A DNA stretch of 64,000 bases, taken from positions 2,905,001-2,969,000 of the forward strand of contig NZ_CP090004.1 of NCBI RefSeq assembly GCF_021390175.1. Direction: 5' to 3'. The DNA comes from Flagellimonas sp. HMM57 (lineage in GTDB: Bacteria > Bacteroidota > Bacteroidia > Flavobacteriales > Flavobacteriaceae). The notes beneath the pieces were generated by a model, which saw only the letters and a program-made list of their open reading frames with translations, did not search any database and was not told the DNA's origin. Positions within the stretch are counted from its first letter, which is position 1, and the number at the start of each line of letters is the position of its first letter. The translations under genes and the position numbers were made by a program. Shown piece after piece: positions 41,588 to 50,836 of this stretch.

Positions 41588-42484
41588 TTAGTTATTTTTG
41601 GTCAAGGTTAAAAATTGCTCTTCAAGACTTTCTTTTCGTTTCACAAGATGTGATAATACCATACCATCTTTGAACAACATTTTGTTAAGTTCCTCTGCAT
41701 TCATTTCTTCTTTTAAGAAAGCGGTCAAAATGCCGTTCTCTCGAGTTATTTTTCCAAAGCTTGCATGGTTTTCCAATAAGGATTGGAGTTTTTCCATATT
41801 GGTCGTCCGTAACTCAAAGAAACCATGGCTGGCAAGCATACTGTCCACCGGACCGGAATATAGCTTTTCGCCTTTTCTGAGAATGACCACATGGGAGCAG
41901 ACTTTTTCCACCTCGTCCAACAAATGGGAAGCAAGTAAAATGGTTGTGCCTCGTCCGGCTATTTTTTTGATGATTTCACGAATTTGATGAATACCTTGAG
42001 GGTCCAATCCGTTGGTGGGTTCGTCCAAGATGAGAATTTCGGGGTCATTCAATAGGGCAGAGGCAATGGCCAAGCGTTGTTTCATTCCTAAAGAATACGT
42101 TCTAAATTTACTGTCTTTCCTATCCCATAATCCCACCAGTTCCAGTTTTTCCTGAATCTTCGTATCTGGAACTTCTTTTATTTTGCAGACCAACTTTAGA
42201 TTTTGAATGGCTGTCATGTATGGGTAAAAGTTGGGTCGTTCAATAATAGCCCCAACTTTTTTTAAGGCTTCGTGTGTGGATGTGTTGCCATCGAACCAAC
42301 TAAATTCTCCAGATGTTCTGTTGACCACGTTTAAAATAATCCCCAAAGTGGTGGATTTTCCGCTGCCGTTAGGCCCAAGAATACCATAGACATTTCCTTT
42401 TTCTATGGTAAACGATAAATCTTTTACGGCAGTTAAGTAACCAAATTTTTTGGTCAGGTTGTTAACGGTGAGTATTGTCTCCAA
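41588..42484 (-). CDS. ABC transporter ATP-binding protein
   Basis: About 298 residues if the start is the TTG at 42484 (LETILTVNNLTKKFGYLTAV). The open frame extends to 42598 but the extra 38 residues do not resemble the family and overlap the divergent gene. Walker A is GPNGSGKST, the signature YSLGMKQRLAIASAL, Walker B ILILDEPTNGLDPQG, and the switch His lies in LLASHLLDEVEKV. The DrrA-like C-terminal part follows. It couples ATP hydrolysis to export by the adjacent permease. Confidence 0.93.
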   Translation of the reverse strand: METILTVNNLTKKFGYLTAVKDLSFTIEKGNVYGILGPNGSGKSTTLGIILNVVNRTSGEFSWFDGNTSTHEALKKVGAIIERPNFYPYMTAIQNLKLVCKIKEVPDTKIQEKLELVGLWDRKDSKFRTYSLGMKQRLAIASALLNDPEILILDEPTNGLDPQGIHQIREIIKKIAGRGTTILLASHLLDEVEKVCSHVVILRKGEKLYSGPVDSMLASHGFFELRTTNMEKLQSLLENHASFGKITRENGILTAFLKEEMNAEELNKMLFKDGMVLSHLVKRKESLEEQFLTLTKNN

Positions 42485-42558
42485 GTGGGAATCGTTTTTT
42501 GATTTGTTTATAGTAACTTGACGAAGTATTATCAATTTTGTTACAAAATAGGGAAAGA

Positions 42559-43635
42559 ATGTCCGAGGAAAAATTAATGTCCAAGAAAAAGCCTGCATAT
42601 CCAGTACATAAAAAATTGGATAGCTATCTGGCGAAATACAATAGAAAAATTGAGATTCCTATTTTTTACGATGACTTATTGCGTTTTGCAGGTTCCGTTG
42701 CAGTTTATGACGATAATGGGGATGACACGTTGTGGATCAGGGTATACTACTCAGAATTTGATAGGGACGAAATTGATTTGAGCCTGAAGAAGGTGTACTC
42801 TATATTGCATTCAGACGGTAGTGAACGTATTTTGGAGTATTTGAACGTTGATGCCGTGGACTATTGCACCTTTGGAAATTCCAAACCCTTTCGAATAAAA
42901 GTGCGTAACATTCTCAATGATAACTACACGCATTTCTACGTAAAGAAAACAGATGCTTCACGGGTATATGGGCTTGAGTTGGAACACATGCTCTCCCCGT
43001 ATAACTTGAATTTTTTGGTGTATAAAGACACGTTGATAGAAGAACATATCCCAGGAATACCAGGTGATGTTTTCATCAAGGATATTTTGCCCACTTGCAG
43101 TGAAAGGGAGCAGGCACAGTTGGCAAAGGAGTTCGTGAAATTCAACGAGCGCTGTATGATACGCTTGCTTGGTGATATGCGCTCCTACAATTATGTGATA
43201 ATACCTGTCCATGATTTTGATCATGTAGTGTACCGCATACGTGCCATAGATTTTGATCAGCAATGTTTTGAAGGCAAGTTTAAAGTGTATCTGCCCCAGT
43301 TTTTTAAGGAAAACTTAAAAATGGTCGAGTTGGTAACTTCCAGATTACAGGAATATTCCGTGGATCAATATAAAATAGAAGAGCGTTCCATAGTTGCAAA
43401 GCGAATCATAAGTTCCGGGAACAGAATAAGAAGGTTGATAAATTGTATTAAAATTGATGATATATCCCTTCCAGAAAATGTTGGTCGTCTAAAAGAAGAG
43501 CTCCATAATTATACGATGGATGTAAGCTTCAAAAAATGTGAGACCATGGGGCAGATAGTTTCTACGGCATTGGATTTTGTTCGCCGCAATTACGAAGACG
43601 TGAGCATGCGACAGATCATAGAGAAGAAGTTTTAG
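42559..43635 (+). CDS. Conserved flavobacterial protein of unknown function
   Basis: A 358-residue soluble protein from ATG 42559 (42538 and 42577 are alternatives). It is well structured, without repeats or signal peptide. Central residues (VKFNERCMIRLLGDMRSYNY, then VVYRIRAIDFDQQCFEGKFK) loosely recall the catalytic and metal loops of kinase-like folds (GDxxxxN and DFD), but this is a weak, local resemblance. It is divergent from the ABC exporter genes and shares a 74-bp regulatory gap with them. Confidence 0.55.
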   Translation: MSEEKLMSKKKPAYPVHKKLDSYLAKYNRKIEIPIFYDDLLRFAGSVAVYDDNGDDTLWIRVYYSEFDRDEIDLSLKKVYSILHSDGSERILEYLNVDAVDYCTFGNSKPFRIKVRNILNDNYTHFYVKKTDASRVYGLELEHMLSPYNLNFLVYKDTLIEEHIPGIPGDVFIKDILPTCSEREQAQLAKEFVKFNERCMIRLLGDMRSYNYVIIPVHDFDHVVYRIRAIDFDQQCFEGKFKVYLPQFFKENLKMVELVTSRLQEYSVDQYKIEERSIVAKRIISSGNRIRRLINCIKIDDISLPENVGRLKEELHNYTMDVSFKKCETMGQIVSTALDFVRRNYEDVSMRQIIEKKF

Positions 43636-43642
43636 CTATTAG

Positions 43643-43758
43643 CGTCATTCTGAACTTATTTCAGAATCTATTCTCATTTGAAAGGGGATACGAAAAACCG
43701 AACAATCCAATTGTCTAAGTATCCAGCAATCCAATTCTTTGACAGGCTTAGGATGACA
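43643..43758. repeat. Inverted-repeat element of the GTCATTCTGAAC type
   Basis: The gap between convergent genes begins GTCATTCTGAACTTATTTCA and ends CAGGCTTAGGATGACACC, an imperfect inverted repeat. Palindromic elements with these GTCATTCTGAAC/GTTCAGAATGAC ends are scattered in intergenic regions of many Flavobacteriaceae. It may act as a terminator or mRNA-end structure. No gene lies within it. Confidence 0.55.
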
Positions 43759-43768
43759 CCGTTATTTC

Positions 43769-44827
43769 TTAACTTTTCTGCTCTTTATTGAAGTATACCA
43801 GATAATAATACATCTGTTTTTCTTCATCCCACCCCTTTTCAACAAACTTTTCTGCCGATTCAGGATTTATAAAATCCATTTTTATTTGGATGTTGGTGTC
43901 TAGGTTGATGACATTCTTTATTTTCTTACGCGCATCGGATACCGCTTTGTTGGCAATATCAAAATTTGAAACATCTTCGATACTATATTTCGGTCCTTTT
44001 TCAACTTTATAGTGTTTGAACTCTGGAATGAGCTCGGGGTTTTCCAACACTTCGTTCAAAAAGCTGCTCTCTTCAAATTCGTCATTTTTGGCAAAATGGT
44101 TTACGGCCCTGTTCATGAACATCACCTCTTGCTGTTTGTCCTCGGCGGGCAGCACCACATCTTTGGCAAAATTCTGACAGAATTTTAAATAGTTTTTAGT
44201 GTAGAAGTTTTCGTCCGTCAATGGTATCAGTCCAAGAAAATTCTCTAGCCAATATTTTGCATCATAACGATTACTGTCCACGGACAATACTTTATAGCCG
44301 TCTTCTTTATTTAGATTGAAAACAATACATCCCTTATCCAATTTATTGATATTGATGCCTTGACGAATCAGAATTTCTAGATTTTGCTCATTCTCCTTGA
44401 ACTGCAAGAAGTCGTGTTTTAATTCACTCTTAAAAATACCTACTGCTTCGGTTTTTTCATTGTCGATTACCATGTCCGAAAAATGAACGATATAAACTTC
44501 TCCGCTTTTAATATGCGGATGATTGGATTGTTCGTAAAGATGTGTGGTTATCTTTTTGGAAATGGAATGTGCTTTTGATGGATTTTCAAAAAGTTCGGCA
44601 ACCGATTTAAAGACTTCATTAAACTCCAAGTCTACTTCGTTGGAAAATCTAAAGTAATTTTCTTCTTTTTCCCTAAAGGGTTTAAAAAAGTATTCTTTGA
44701 GCAACCCGGACATTTCGTCGTTCAGTAAAAAGGGTTCTGCCGATAAAAAGATAGGTTCACTTTTGTTTTTATTGCCAACGCTATGTAATGAAACACTTTC
44801 AATTTGGGCAGGGTATAGGTTTAGCAT
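43769..44827 (-). CDS. Nucleoid-associated protein of the NdpA/YejK family
   Basis: A 352-residue soluble protein. The N-terminal half (KITTHLYEQSNHPHIKSGEV, YIVHFSDMVIDNEKTEAVGI, FKSELKHDFLQF) and the middle CIVFNLNKEDGYKVLSVD fit the 37-kD nucleoid-associated protein family; the C-terminal part contains YSIEDVSNFDIANKAVSDAR. In gamma-proteobacteria YejK binds the nucleoid; here the role is unproven. It starts 25 bp beyond the end of the pRiA4b-like gene and is probably co-transcribed with it. Confidence 0.75.
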   Translation of the reverse strand: MLNLYPAQIESVSLHSVGNKNKSEPIFLSAEPFLLNDEMSGLLKEYFFKPFREKEENYFRFSNEVDLEFNEVFKSVAELFENPSKAHSISKKITTHLYEQSNHPHIKSGEVYIVHFSDMVIDNEKTEAVGIFKSELKHDFLQFKENEQNLEILIRQGININKLDKGCIVFNLNKEDGYKVLSVDSNRYDAKYWLENFLGLIPLTDENFYTKNYLKFCQNFAKDVVLPAEDKQQEVMFMNRAVNHFAKNDEFEESSFLNEVLENPELIPEFKHYKVEKGPKYSIEDVSNFDIANKAVSDARKKIKNVINLDTNIQIKMDFINPESAEKFVEKGWDEEKQMYYYLVYFNKEQKS

Positions 44828-44852
44828 CGTTGCGTTTTACTTAAAGTTTTGG

Positions 44853-45368
44853 TTAAATATAAATTGAAAATGGCTTAGTTCCAGTTTTCATCAAAATCCA
44901 GATCATCATAATTGTCAAAGGAATCATCAAAATCGACCGAAGGTTTTGATTCAAACTTTTTTTCGGGGGGGAGTCCGGTAACTCACCAAAACTGAACAAT
45001 ATATTTGGATATGATCTGTTATCTTCTTTCTCCGTAATGTCTGCCAGTTCAACAAAAAAGGTCCACATGCTGAAAAAATCGTACACATAAATCATTTTTG
45101 GACTTTGTTCAGTAAGTACATCGTCCACATTGGTCTCATTCATCAATCGAACGTCCGAACCGGTCTCGCTCAAATCAAAGAGAGCAATTTCCTCGTCTTG
45201 GTTCCATTCTTCGTCACAGGTATAAAAAGAGGCCATTTCACTGCCACCAAAGCCAAAGGCCTGCGTAATCGCATTATGGAATTCTTCAAGTGTACTGGAA
45301 TCCTCAATCTCAATATCCCTAAAGATATCTTCCTCGGCATCAAGAATTATCCTGATTTTATAAATCAT
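44853..45368 (-). CDS. pRiA4b ORF-3-like protein with C-terminal frameshift
   Basis: A 171-residue frame whose first 135 residues match the plasmid pRiA4b ORF-3-like family (MIYKIRIILDAEEDIFRDIE, EFHNAITQAFGFGGSEMASF, YVYDFFSMWTFFVELADI). After FGELPDSPP the sequence turns into an unlikely tail (MIPLTIMMIWILMK). Adding one base in the seven-G tract at 44965-44971 (seven C in coding sense) restores an acidic tail, EKKFESKPSVDFDDSFDNYD, ending at TAA 44875-44877. So this is a frameshift, a sequencing slip, or a slippage-prone tract. Function unknown. Confidence 0.75.
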   Translation of the reverse strand: MIYKIRIILDAEEDIFRDIEIEDSSTLEEFHNAITQAFGFGGSEMASFYTCDEEWNQDEEIALFDLSETGSDVRLMNETNVDDVLTEQSPKMIYVYDFFSMWTFFVELADITEKEDNRSYPNILFSFGELPDSPPKKSLNQNLRSILMIPLTIMMIWILMKTGTKPFSIYI

Positions 45369-45395
45369 CCAAAAGATTTTAGAGTGAGGGCAAAG

Positions 45396-46430
45396 TTACG
45401 AAGTTTTAGGGCTTCTCTTTATAATTATTGTTTCCAAAATCAAATAGAATTGAACACCAAAAAGTAACGATGCCAAGACCAAATGTGCTGGTTGACTTCC
45501 GAAGGGGAAATCAATATAATACATGGCCATGCCAGTTAAAATTTCGAACCCGATTAGGGCAACGACCCAATTTATCTTAGGAAGGTTCAGTTTCTTTTTC
45601 TTTATGATGAACCACAAATAACCATTTGTCAACAGCACTAAAATTGACAATGAACGATGAACATAAAATTGGAAAGTAGGATCCAATAGCCATAGATTTT
45701 TTGCATTTTCCCCTACGACTCCAATTTGCTCGTCCACAAATTGCCTCACCTGAGTACCCAAGACTATTTGAATTAGTGTCAGTAGTAAGGTCGCTACCAG
45801 AAGGTAATTAAGTGGTAGAAAAGTATTTTCGGGTTTTTTATCGGGTTTAGTTATGTGAATGATATAGAGAAGAAACGCAACAATAACCAACGCCATGACC
45901 ATATGAAGCGTAATTCTAACGGGTGCCAAAAGCGAGTATACAACGGTAGCTCCAAGCCATGCCTGGAATCCCATTCCAAATACGGTCAACCATGAAAGAA
46001 GTGTGATGCTTTTGTCCGTATTCCAAAACCTAAAGGAATAAACGGCGAGAATCAAGGTTGCCAAACCTGCTAGTGCCCCAAGCAATCTATTTATGTATTC
46101 AATCCAGGTATGCCAAACATTGAATATGGCATAATCGTGCTTGGTATAGGGTCTCCAATTGGCACCATCGTATGTGTTTTTGGTCGTAAAATCAGATTGT
46201 GCTATTTGTAAAGTTTCGTCAAGGATGATTACCTGTCCTTTTTTGAATTCCCTATCGGGTTGCCATTTTAACACTGCTTCATCTGTAGGGGGTATATAGT
46301 ATCCAAAACATTTAGGCCAGTCGGGGCATCCCATACCACTTCCGGTCATACGAACGACCGCTCCCGAGATGATGACCAAATAGACTAAGATCAAGGTGAT
46401 TTTTGCAATTTTTCTAAAAGTCATTTTCAT
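45396..46430 (-). CDS. ctaA: Heme A synthase (COX15/CtaA)
   Basis: A 344-residue membrane protein with eight predicted helices, converting heme O to heme A for cytochrome oxidase. The opening VYLVIISGAVVRMTGSGMGC (with PDWPKCFG next) is the family signature. Conserved haem-ligand His are in FNVWHTWIEYINRLLGA, RITLHMVMAL, FYVHRSLSILV and QPAHLVLASLLF. The length is typical of two-domain bacterial CtaA. The oxidase genes themselves are not in this window. Confidence 0.93.
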   Translation of the reverse strand: MKMTFRKIAKITLILVYLVIISGAVVRMTGSGMGCPDWPKCFGYYIPPTDEAVLKWQPDREFKKGQVIILDETLQIAQSDFTTKNTYDGANWRPYTKHDYAIFNVWHTWIEYINRLLGALAGLATLILAVYSFRFWNTDKSITLLSWLTVFGMGFQAWLGATVVYSLLAPVRITLHMVMALVIVAFLLYIIHITKPDKKPENTFLPLNYLLVATLLLTLIQIVLGTQVRQFVDEQIGVVGENAKNLWLLDPTFQFYVHRSLSILVLLTNGYLWFIIKKKKLNLPKINWVVALIGFEILTGMAMYYIDFPFGSQPAHLVLASLLFGVQFYLILETIIIKRSPKTS

Positions 46431-46472
46431 TTTTATAGTTACTGAGCAACACAGCTAAAAAAGTTTCAAAGT

Positions 46473-46826
46473 TTATTCGGCTATTTTTCTGATAAAACTT
46501 GATAACATTCTTTCAATTTCTCTTGAATCTTCATAGACTTCTTTAAAATCTTTGTCAGTAAGAAATTTCAAATTGTTTGCTATTTCTAATTGAGTTTGAA
46601 GTTCGAACAATGAACTAATTGAAATATTAAGAAATTTTAGATAATCCTTTTTTCCTTTTCTTCCATATCCTTCGGCAATATTGCTAGGTACTGAAATTGC
46701 ACTTCGTTTGATTTGTGAAGTTAATCCGTAGACTTCTTCTTTTGGAAAGTAACCGGTTTTAGCGTATATCTTGGTCACTAACTTCATTGCTTTTTGCCAA
46801 ATTTTTAAATCTCTGAATGTAGACAT
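46473..46826 (-). CDS. Four-helix-bundle protein (23S rRNA-IVS type)
   Basis: A 117-residue protein from ATG 46826 (the longer frame overlaps cca and is rejected). The pattern FRDLKIWQKAMKLVTKIY, LTSQIKRSAISVPSNIAEGY and GRKGKKDYLKFLNISISSLF is the S23 family first found in intervening sequences of 23S rRNA genes. No rRNA is near; free-standing copies are common in Bacteroidota. It starts 14 bp after the cca stop, so it may share that transcript. Function unknown. Confidence 0.88.
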   Translation of the reverse strand: MSTFRDLKIWQKAMKLVTKIYAKTGYFPKEEVYGLTSQIKRSAISVPSNIAEGYGRKGKKDYLKFLNISISSLFELQTQLEIANNLKFLTDKDFKEVYEDSREIERMLSSFIRKIAE

Positions 46827-46839
46827 ATAAATAGCTCTG

Positions 46840-48282
46840 TTACTTTGAGGCTTTACTACTTGTGCTAACAAGTCCCATTTTTTTTCCTTTTTCAAGCATA
46901 AACTGATAGGCTGCTTCATGTTCATTGGGAATTTCGCCTTCTAGAATGGCTTCTTTTATGGCATCTTTGATGATGCCTATTTCTTTGGAAGGCTTTAAGC
47001 CAAAGACTTTCATGATTTCTTCTCCGGTAACGGGGGGTTGAAAATTCCGGATATGATCTCTTTCTTCGACTTCAACAATTTTCTGGCGAACTAGCTTAAA
47101 GTTGTTCCTGTATTTCTTTTGTTTCTTTGGATTTTTTGTGGTGATGTCGGCCTCACAAAGTGTCATAAGGTCATCTACGTAGTCTCCAGCGTCAAATACC
47201 AATCTACGAACGGCCGAGTCGGTTACATATTCTTCTGAAAGTACTATTGGCCTAGAACTCATTAATACCATTTTTTGTACAAACTTCATCTTATCATTAA
47301 GCGGCATTTTCAGTCTCTTAAAAAGCTTATAGACCATTTTTGAGCCTACAAACTCATGCGCATGAAATGTCCAACCAATTTTTTTATGGAAACGTTTTGT
47401 AGGAGCTTTGCCAATATCGTGCAATAAGGCAGCCCAGCGTAACCATAGGTCATCTGTGTTTTCTGCAATATTATCGACCACTTCCAATGTGTGCCAAAAA
47501 TTATCTTTATGGCGTTGTCCTTCAATTTCTTCAATGCCCTGTAGTGCTTTGAGTTCTGGTAGAATAATGGGTAAGAGTCCGGTTTGGTGCATTAATTTAA
47601 AACCTATCGAAGGCTTTTTGCTTAGTATAATTTTATGGAGCTCATCAACAATTCGCTCTTTTGAAACAATTTTAATACGTTCCTTATACTCGGATATGGC
47701 CTTTAGGGATTGTGTTTCGATATTAAAATTTAGCTGGGTGGCAAACCTAATGGCACGCATCATGCGCAATGGGTCATCGGAATACGTAATAGCGGGATCA
47801 AGAGGGGTCCTTAAAATCTTATCTTCTAAATCTTTTTTGCCATTGAAAGGGTCAAGGAGTTGTCCAAAATTTCTTTGGTTTAATGCAAAAGCCATGGCAT
47901 TGATTGTAAAATCCCGGCGATTCTGATCATCTTCCAGGGAACCATCTTCTACTAATGGTTTTCTGCTATCGCGATTGTAGCTTTCTTTTCTGGCTCCCAC
48001 AAATTCCAGTTCTAACTCTTGGTGTTTGATCATTGCAGTGCCAAAATTCTTGAACACGGATACCTTGGGCTTACTCTGTAATTGGACCGCTACTTTTTGG
48101 GCCAGTTCAATTCCGCTGCCTACGGCCACGATATCTATATCCTTCGGAGTCTTTCTATTTAAAAAAAAGTCCCTAACAAATCCGCCTATCACGTAAGTGT
48201 CAATCTTCAATTCATCTGCGGTATTTCCGATAAGCGAAAAAACGGCGTTGCGGATGGCCTCTTTATGGAATTCCTGCGTCAT
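46840..48282 (-). CDS. cca: tRNA nucleotidyltransferase / poly(A) polymerase family with HD domain
   Basis: A 480-residue enzyme. The nucleotidyltransferase head has [20 protein letters not shown] and IVAVGSG (metal Asp pair DID); [14 protein letters not shown] and [16 protein letters not shown] follow. An HD phosphohydrolase-like region [17 protein letters not shown] lies at about 278-294. This layout is that of bacterial CCA-adding enzymes of Bacteroidota. It starts 1 bp after the stop of the YrdC-family gene, so they are co-transcribed; both act in tRNA maturation. Confidence 0.92.
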   Translation of the reverse strand: MTQEFHKEAIRNAVFSLIGNTADELKIDTYVIGGFVRDFFLNRKTPKDIDIVAVGSGIELAQKVAVQLQSKPKVSVFKNFGTAMIKHQELELEFVGARKESYNRDSRKPLVEDGSLEDDQNRRDFTINAMAFALNQRNFGQLLDPFNGKKDLEDKILRTPLDPAITYSDDPLRMMRAIRFATQLNFNIETQSLKAISEYKERIKIVSKERIVDELHKIILSKKPSIGFKLMHQTGLLPIILPELKALQGIEEIEGQRHKDNFWHTLEVVDNIAENTDDLWLRWAALLHDIGKAPTKRFHKKIGWTFHAHEFVGSKMVYKLFKRLKMPLNDKMKFVQKMVLMSSRPIVLSEEYVTDSAVRRLVFDAGDYVDDLMTLCEADITTKNPKKQKKYRNNFKLVRQKIVEVEERDHIRNFQPPVTGEEIMKVFGLKPSKEIGIIKDAIKEAILEGEIPNEHEAAYQFMLEKGKKMGLVSTSSKASK

Positions 48283-48283
48283 T

Positions 48284-48844
48284 CTATACCCTGATTACCT
48301 TGACCTGACCATCATTACTAAGCTTAATTATGGATGAAGGGGAAGGATTTTCTTTTTCTAGTTGCAAATTTACCACATAGTCCACTCCTTTTAAAATTTC
48401 TGGGTAGATCTCTTTTGCAAGATTAGGTGTCGGAGCACCTAAGATTTCTATAGATGTAGAAACTATCGGTTTCCGAAACTTGTTGATCAAGTATTGGCAG
48501 AATTTATCTGAAGCTACTCTAAAAGCGAGCGTATTATCTTTGGCAACAAGGCTTTTTGCTATTCCTTTGGGTCTGTCAAAAATTATGGTGGTGGGTTTAT
48601 TGGCTAAATCCATGATGTCATAGGCAGCCTCAGGTACTTCGGTCACATGACGTTCTACCATAGCTTGGTTGGAAACTAAGCAAACAAATTGATTGGCATC
48701 CACGCTTTTTATGAGTTCATAGATCTTTTCGACAGCTTTTTCATTTGTAGCATCACAGCCTATACGCCATCCGGTTTCAGCGGGGAAAAGGATTGAGTCT
48801 CCTTCTTTTAGAACTTTTATGCAGTTATTGATTTCTTCAACCAT
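48284..48844 (-). CDS. Sua5/YciO/YrdC-family protein (threonylcarbamoyl-AMP synthase type)
   Basis: A 186-residue protein with the YrdC fold: [54 protein letters not shown] and [18 protein letters not shown]. Family members make threonylcarbamoyl-AMP for the t6A modification of tRNA. The usual KRPxxKP and YPTDTxYGL motifs are altered ([15 protein letters not shown]), so it may be a divergent paralogue rather than the main enzyme. It is directly upstream of cca. Confidence 0.75.
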   Translation of the reverse strand: MVEEINNCIKVLKEGDSILFPAETGWRIGCDATNEKAVEKIYELIKSVDANQFVCLVSNQAMVERHVTEVPEAAYDIMDLANKPTTIIFDRPKGIAKSLVAKDNTLAFRVASDKFCQYLINKFRKPIVSTSIEILGAPTPNLAKEIYPEILKGVDYVVNLQLEKENPSPSSIIKLSNDGQVKVIRV

Positions 48845-48858
48845 ATTAGGAATTACTG

Positions 48859-49929
48859 TTACTTTTCCAAAAAATTGATATACTTGTTTTTCTGTGCTTC
48901 AAAATTCCACTTTTCACCGTCGTAAGGTTGTTTATATTTCTCAGAGTTTTTGCAAATATTTTTTAAAACTTTGGCCAGTTCCTCAACATCATTATAAAAA
49001 ACAGCATGTAAGTTGAAATCTTCAATATGACTTAGTCCTTTAGGAGAAATCAAATTTTTTCTGTAAGCAAAAGCCAAATTATAACTACCCATTATTTTGT
49101 ATTTGGAATAGTTTTCCCCAACATGTTTTAGTGGAAGCAAAACATAATCTGACTTGGAAATATATTCATGAAAAAGGGCATCCTCAATAAAGGAATCGAA
49201 AAGAACGAAGTTGTCCCGTACACCATTTGACTTTATGTTATCAAGAAATTGTTTATTTTTTTCTTCTGACCCATTGGTTCTGCCGAGAATCAGGATTTTT
49301 ATATTTTCAACTGGTTTTATTTGTAAAAGTGCGTCGGTTAATATATCATAATCCCTTCGATTAAAATCTAGCTTTCCCGGTATGCTTATCCAGATTTCTT
49401 TCTTTGGTTTTGAAATGTTTGAAGTAGAATATTCAGGAAAAAAAATGGGGTAAAAGCTACTCAATTCTATTGACTGATTTTTCAAGTCGTTTGAATCCAA
49501 TAAGAAATCATTTAAGACAAAGAATTTTTTTATCGCCCTATTGATCAGTTTCTGAGATAGGCTATGGTTTACCTTTTTCAAATTGTGAAGAATACCAAAA
49601 AGATTAGCTTTTCCTTTTAGGAGATTACTCAAAACTATTACCTCTAATCTTGAACTTGCCGTATTAAAGACTACGGTTTCTACTTTGTTTTTTGAAAGAT
49701 ACTTTGATAGCTTAAAAATTTTATTAATTTTTTCAAGAATGTTTTTAGTTGATTTCCCATCGTAAACAACACTTTTCTCAACTAGATGCAAATACTCATT
49801 GGCCCTTTCTAGAATTTGGGGACTTACGATAAGTGTGATTAGGTATTCCGATTCCTTCAAGAATTTAATCTGAGAGTATATACACTCATCATGATACGTG
49901 TTAAATTCAATAAGAGCGATTTTTTTCAT
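48859..49929 (-). CDS. Glycosyltransferase, GT-B type (putative)
   Basis: A 356-residue protein with two Rossmann-like halves. The N-terminal half has KKIALIEFNTYHDECIYSQI, and the C-terminal half PVENIKILILGRTNGSEEKN, NFVLFDSFIEDALFHEYISK, then SDYVLLPLKHVGENYSKYKI and MGSYNLAFAYRKNLISP, in the order typical of nucleotide-sugar binding in GT-B enzymes. Donor and acceptor are unknown. It begins a run of surface-glycan genes and is divergent from the GT2 gene at 50003. Confidence 0.7.
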   Translation of the reverse strand: MKKIALIEFNTYHDECIYSQIKFLKESEYLITLIVSPQILERANEYLHLVEKSVVYDGKSTKNILEKINKIFKLSKYLSKNKVETVVFNTASSRLEVIVLSNLLKGKANLFGILHNLKKVNHSLSQKLINRAIKKFFVLNDFLLDSNDLKNQSIELSSFYPIFFPEYSTSNISKPKKEIWISIPGKLDFNRRDYDILTDALLQIKPVENIKILILGRTNGSEEKNKQFLDNIKSNGVRDNFVLFDSFIEDALFHEYISKSDYVLLPLKHVGENYSKYKIMGSYNLAFAYRKNLISPKGLSHIEDFNLHAVFYNDVEELAKVLKNICKNSEKYKQPYDGEKWNFEAQKNKYINFLEK

Positions 49930-50002
49930 AGGTTAAAGAGAAAGAATGAAATCGTATTGTAAAGTTATCCTTTAAATTACAGACTTTACTATTTTTGTCA
50001 AG

Positions 50003-50836
50003 ATGAATATAGAAGAAAAAGACCCTCCTAAAATATCGGTTATTGTCAGTACATATAATTCTGAAGAATGGTTAGAGAAAGTGCTATGGGGCTTTAACTA
50101 TCAAATATTTAAGGATTTTGAAGTTGTCATTGCAGATGATGGCTCTGGACCTAAAACTAAGACGTTATTGGATGCAATGGCCAAAAAGGTTTTTTATAAC
50201 ATAGTACATGTTTGGCAAGAAGATGAGGGTTTTCAGAAATCAAGAATTCTTAACAAGTCGGTAGAGGCGTGTAATGCCGATTACATCATTATGACCGATG
50301 GGGATTGCATTCCAAGGGAAGATTTTGTTGAAGTTCATTATATCAATAAGGAGAAAGGTTATTTTATTTCTGGAGGGTATTATATGTTGCCCATGAATAT
50401 TTCCAAAATGATTAGCAAAGAAGATATTGAGCAACAAAATTGTTTTAATATCAATTGGCTGAAAGAGAAAGGCATCCCAAAAACCTTTAAAAACAACAAG
50501 TTGACTGCTAAAGGTTTGATTTCCAATTTCTTAAATACATTTACTCCGACAAACGCCAGTTGGAACGGACACAATTCTTCTGGATGGAAGAAAGATATTC
50601 TAAATGTAAATGGTTTTGATGAGCGTATGCAATATGGCGGTCAAGATAGAGAGTTGGGGGAACGCCTGTTCAATTTTGGATTAAAATCAAAACAATTGCG
50701 ATATAGTGCTGTTTGCGTACATCTTGACCATAAAAGAGGGTATAAAACACCTGAATCTATCAAAAAGAATGTAGCTATTCGTAAAGAAACTAGAAATAAA
50801 AAATTAGTGTGGAGCCATTATGGCATTACTAAATAA
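50003..50836 (+). CDS. Glycosyltransferase family 2
   Basis: A 277-residue GT-A enzyme. The donor-binding start is ISVIVSTYNSEEWLEKVLWG, and the metal-binding D-x-D-type site is IIMTDGDCIPREDF (about 96-109). The C-terminal acceptor region FDERMQYGGQDRELGERLFN has the galactosyltransferase-like (Glyco_transf_7C) form. It is on the + strand and its last 19 bases overlap the end of the convergent GT2 gene. A role in a capsule or lipopolysaccharide side chain is likely from context. Confidence 0.9.
   Translation: MNIEEKDPPKISVIVSTYNSEEWLEKVLWGFNYQIFKDFEVVIADDGSGPKTKTLLDAMAKKVFYNIVHVWQEDEGFQKSRILNKSVEACNADYIIMTDGDCIPREDFVEVHYINKEKGYFISGGYYMLPMNISKMISKEDIEQQNCFNINWLKEKGIPKTFKNNKLTAKGLISNFLNTFTPTNASWNGHNSSGWKKDILNVNGFDERMQYGGQDRELGERLFNFGLKSKQLRYSAVCVHLDHKRGYKTPESIKKNVAIRKETRNKKLVWSHYGITK

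Noticed and set aside
41588..42598. Long form of the ABC ATP-binding protein starting at 42598
   Set aside because: The first 38 residues are not family-like and overlap the start of the divergent gene. TTG 42484 gives the normal N-terminus.
46473..46826. Intervening sequence in a 23S rRNA gene
   Set aside because: The four-helix-bundle gene is of that type, but no rRNA sequence lies around it; it follows cca.
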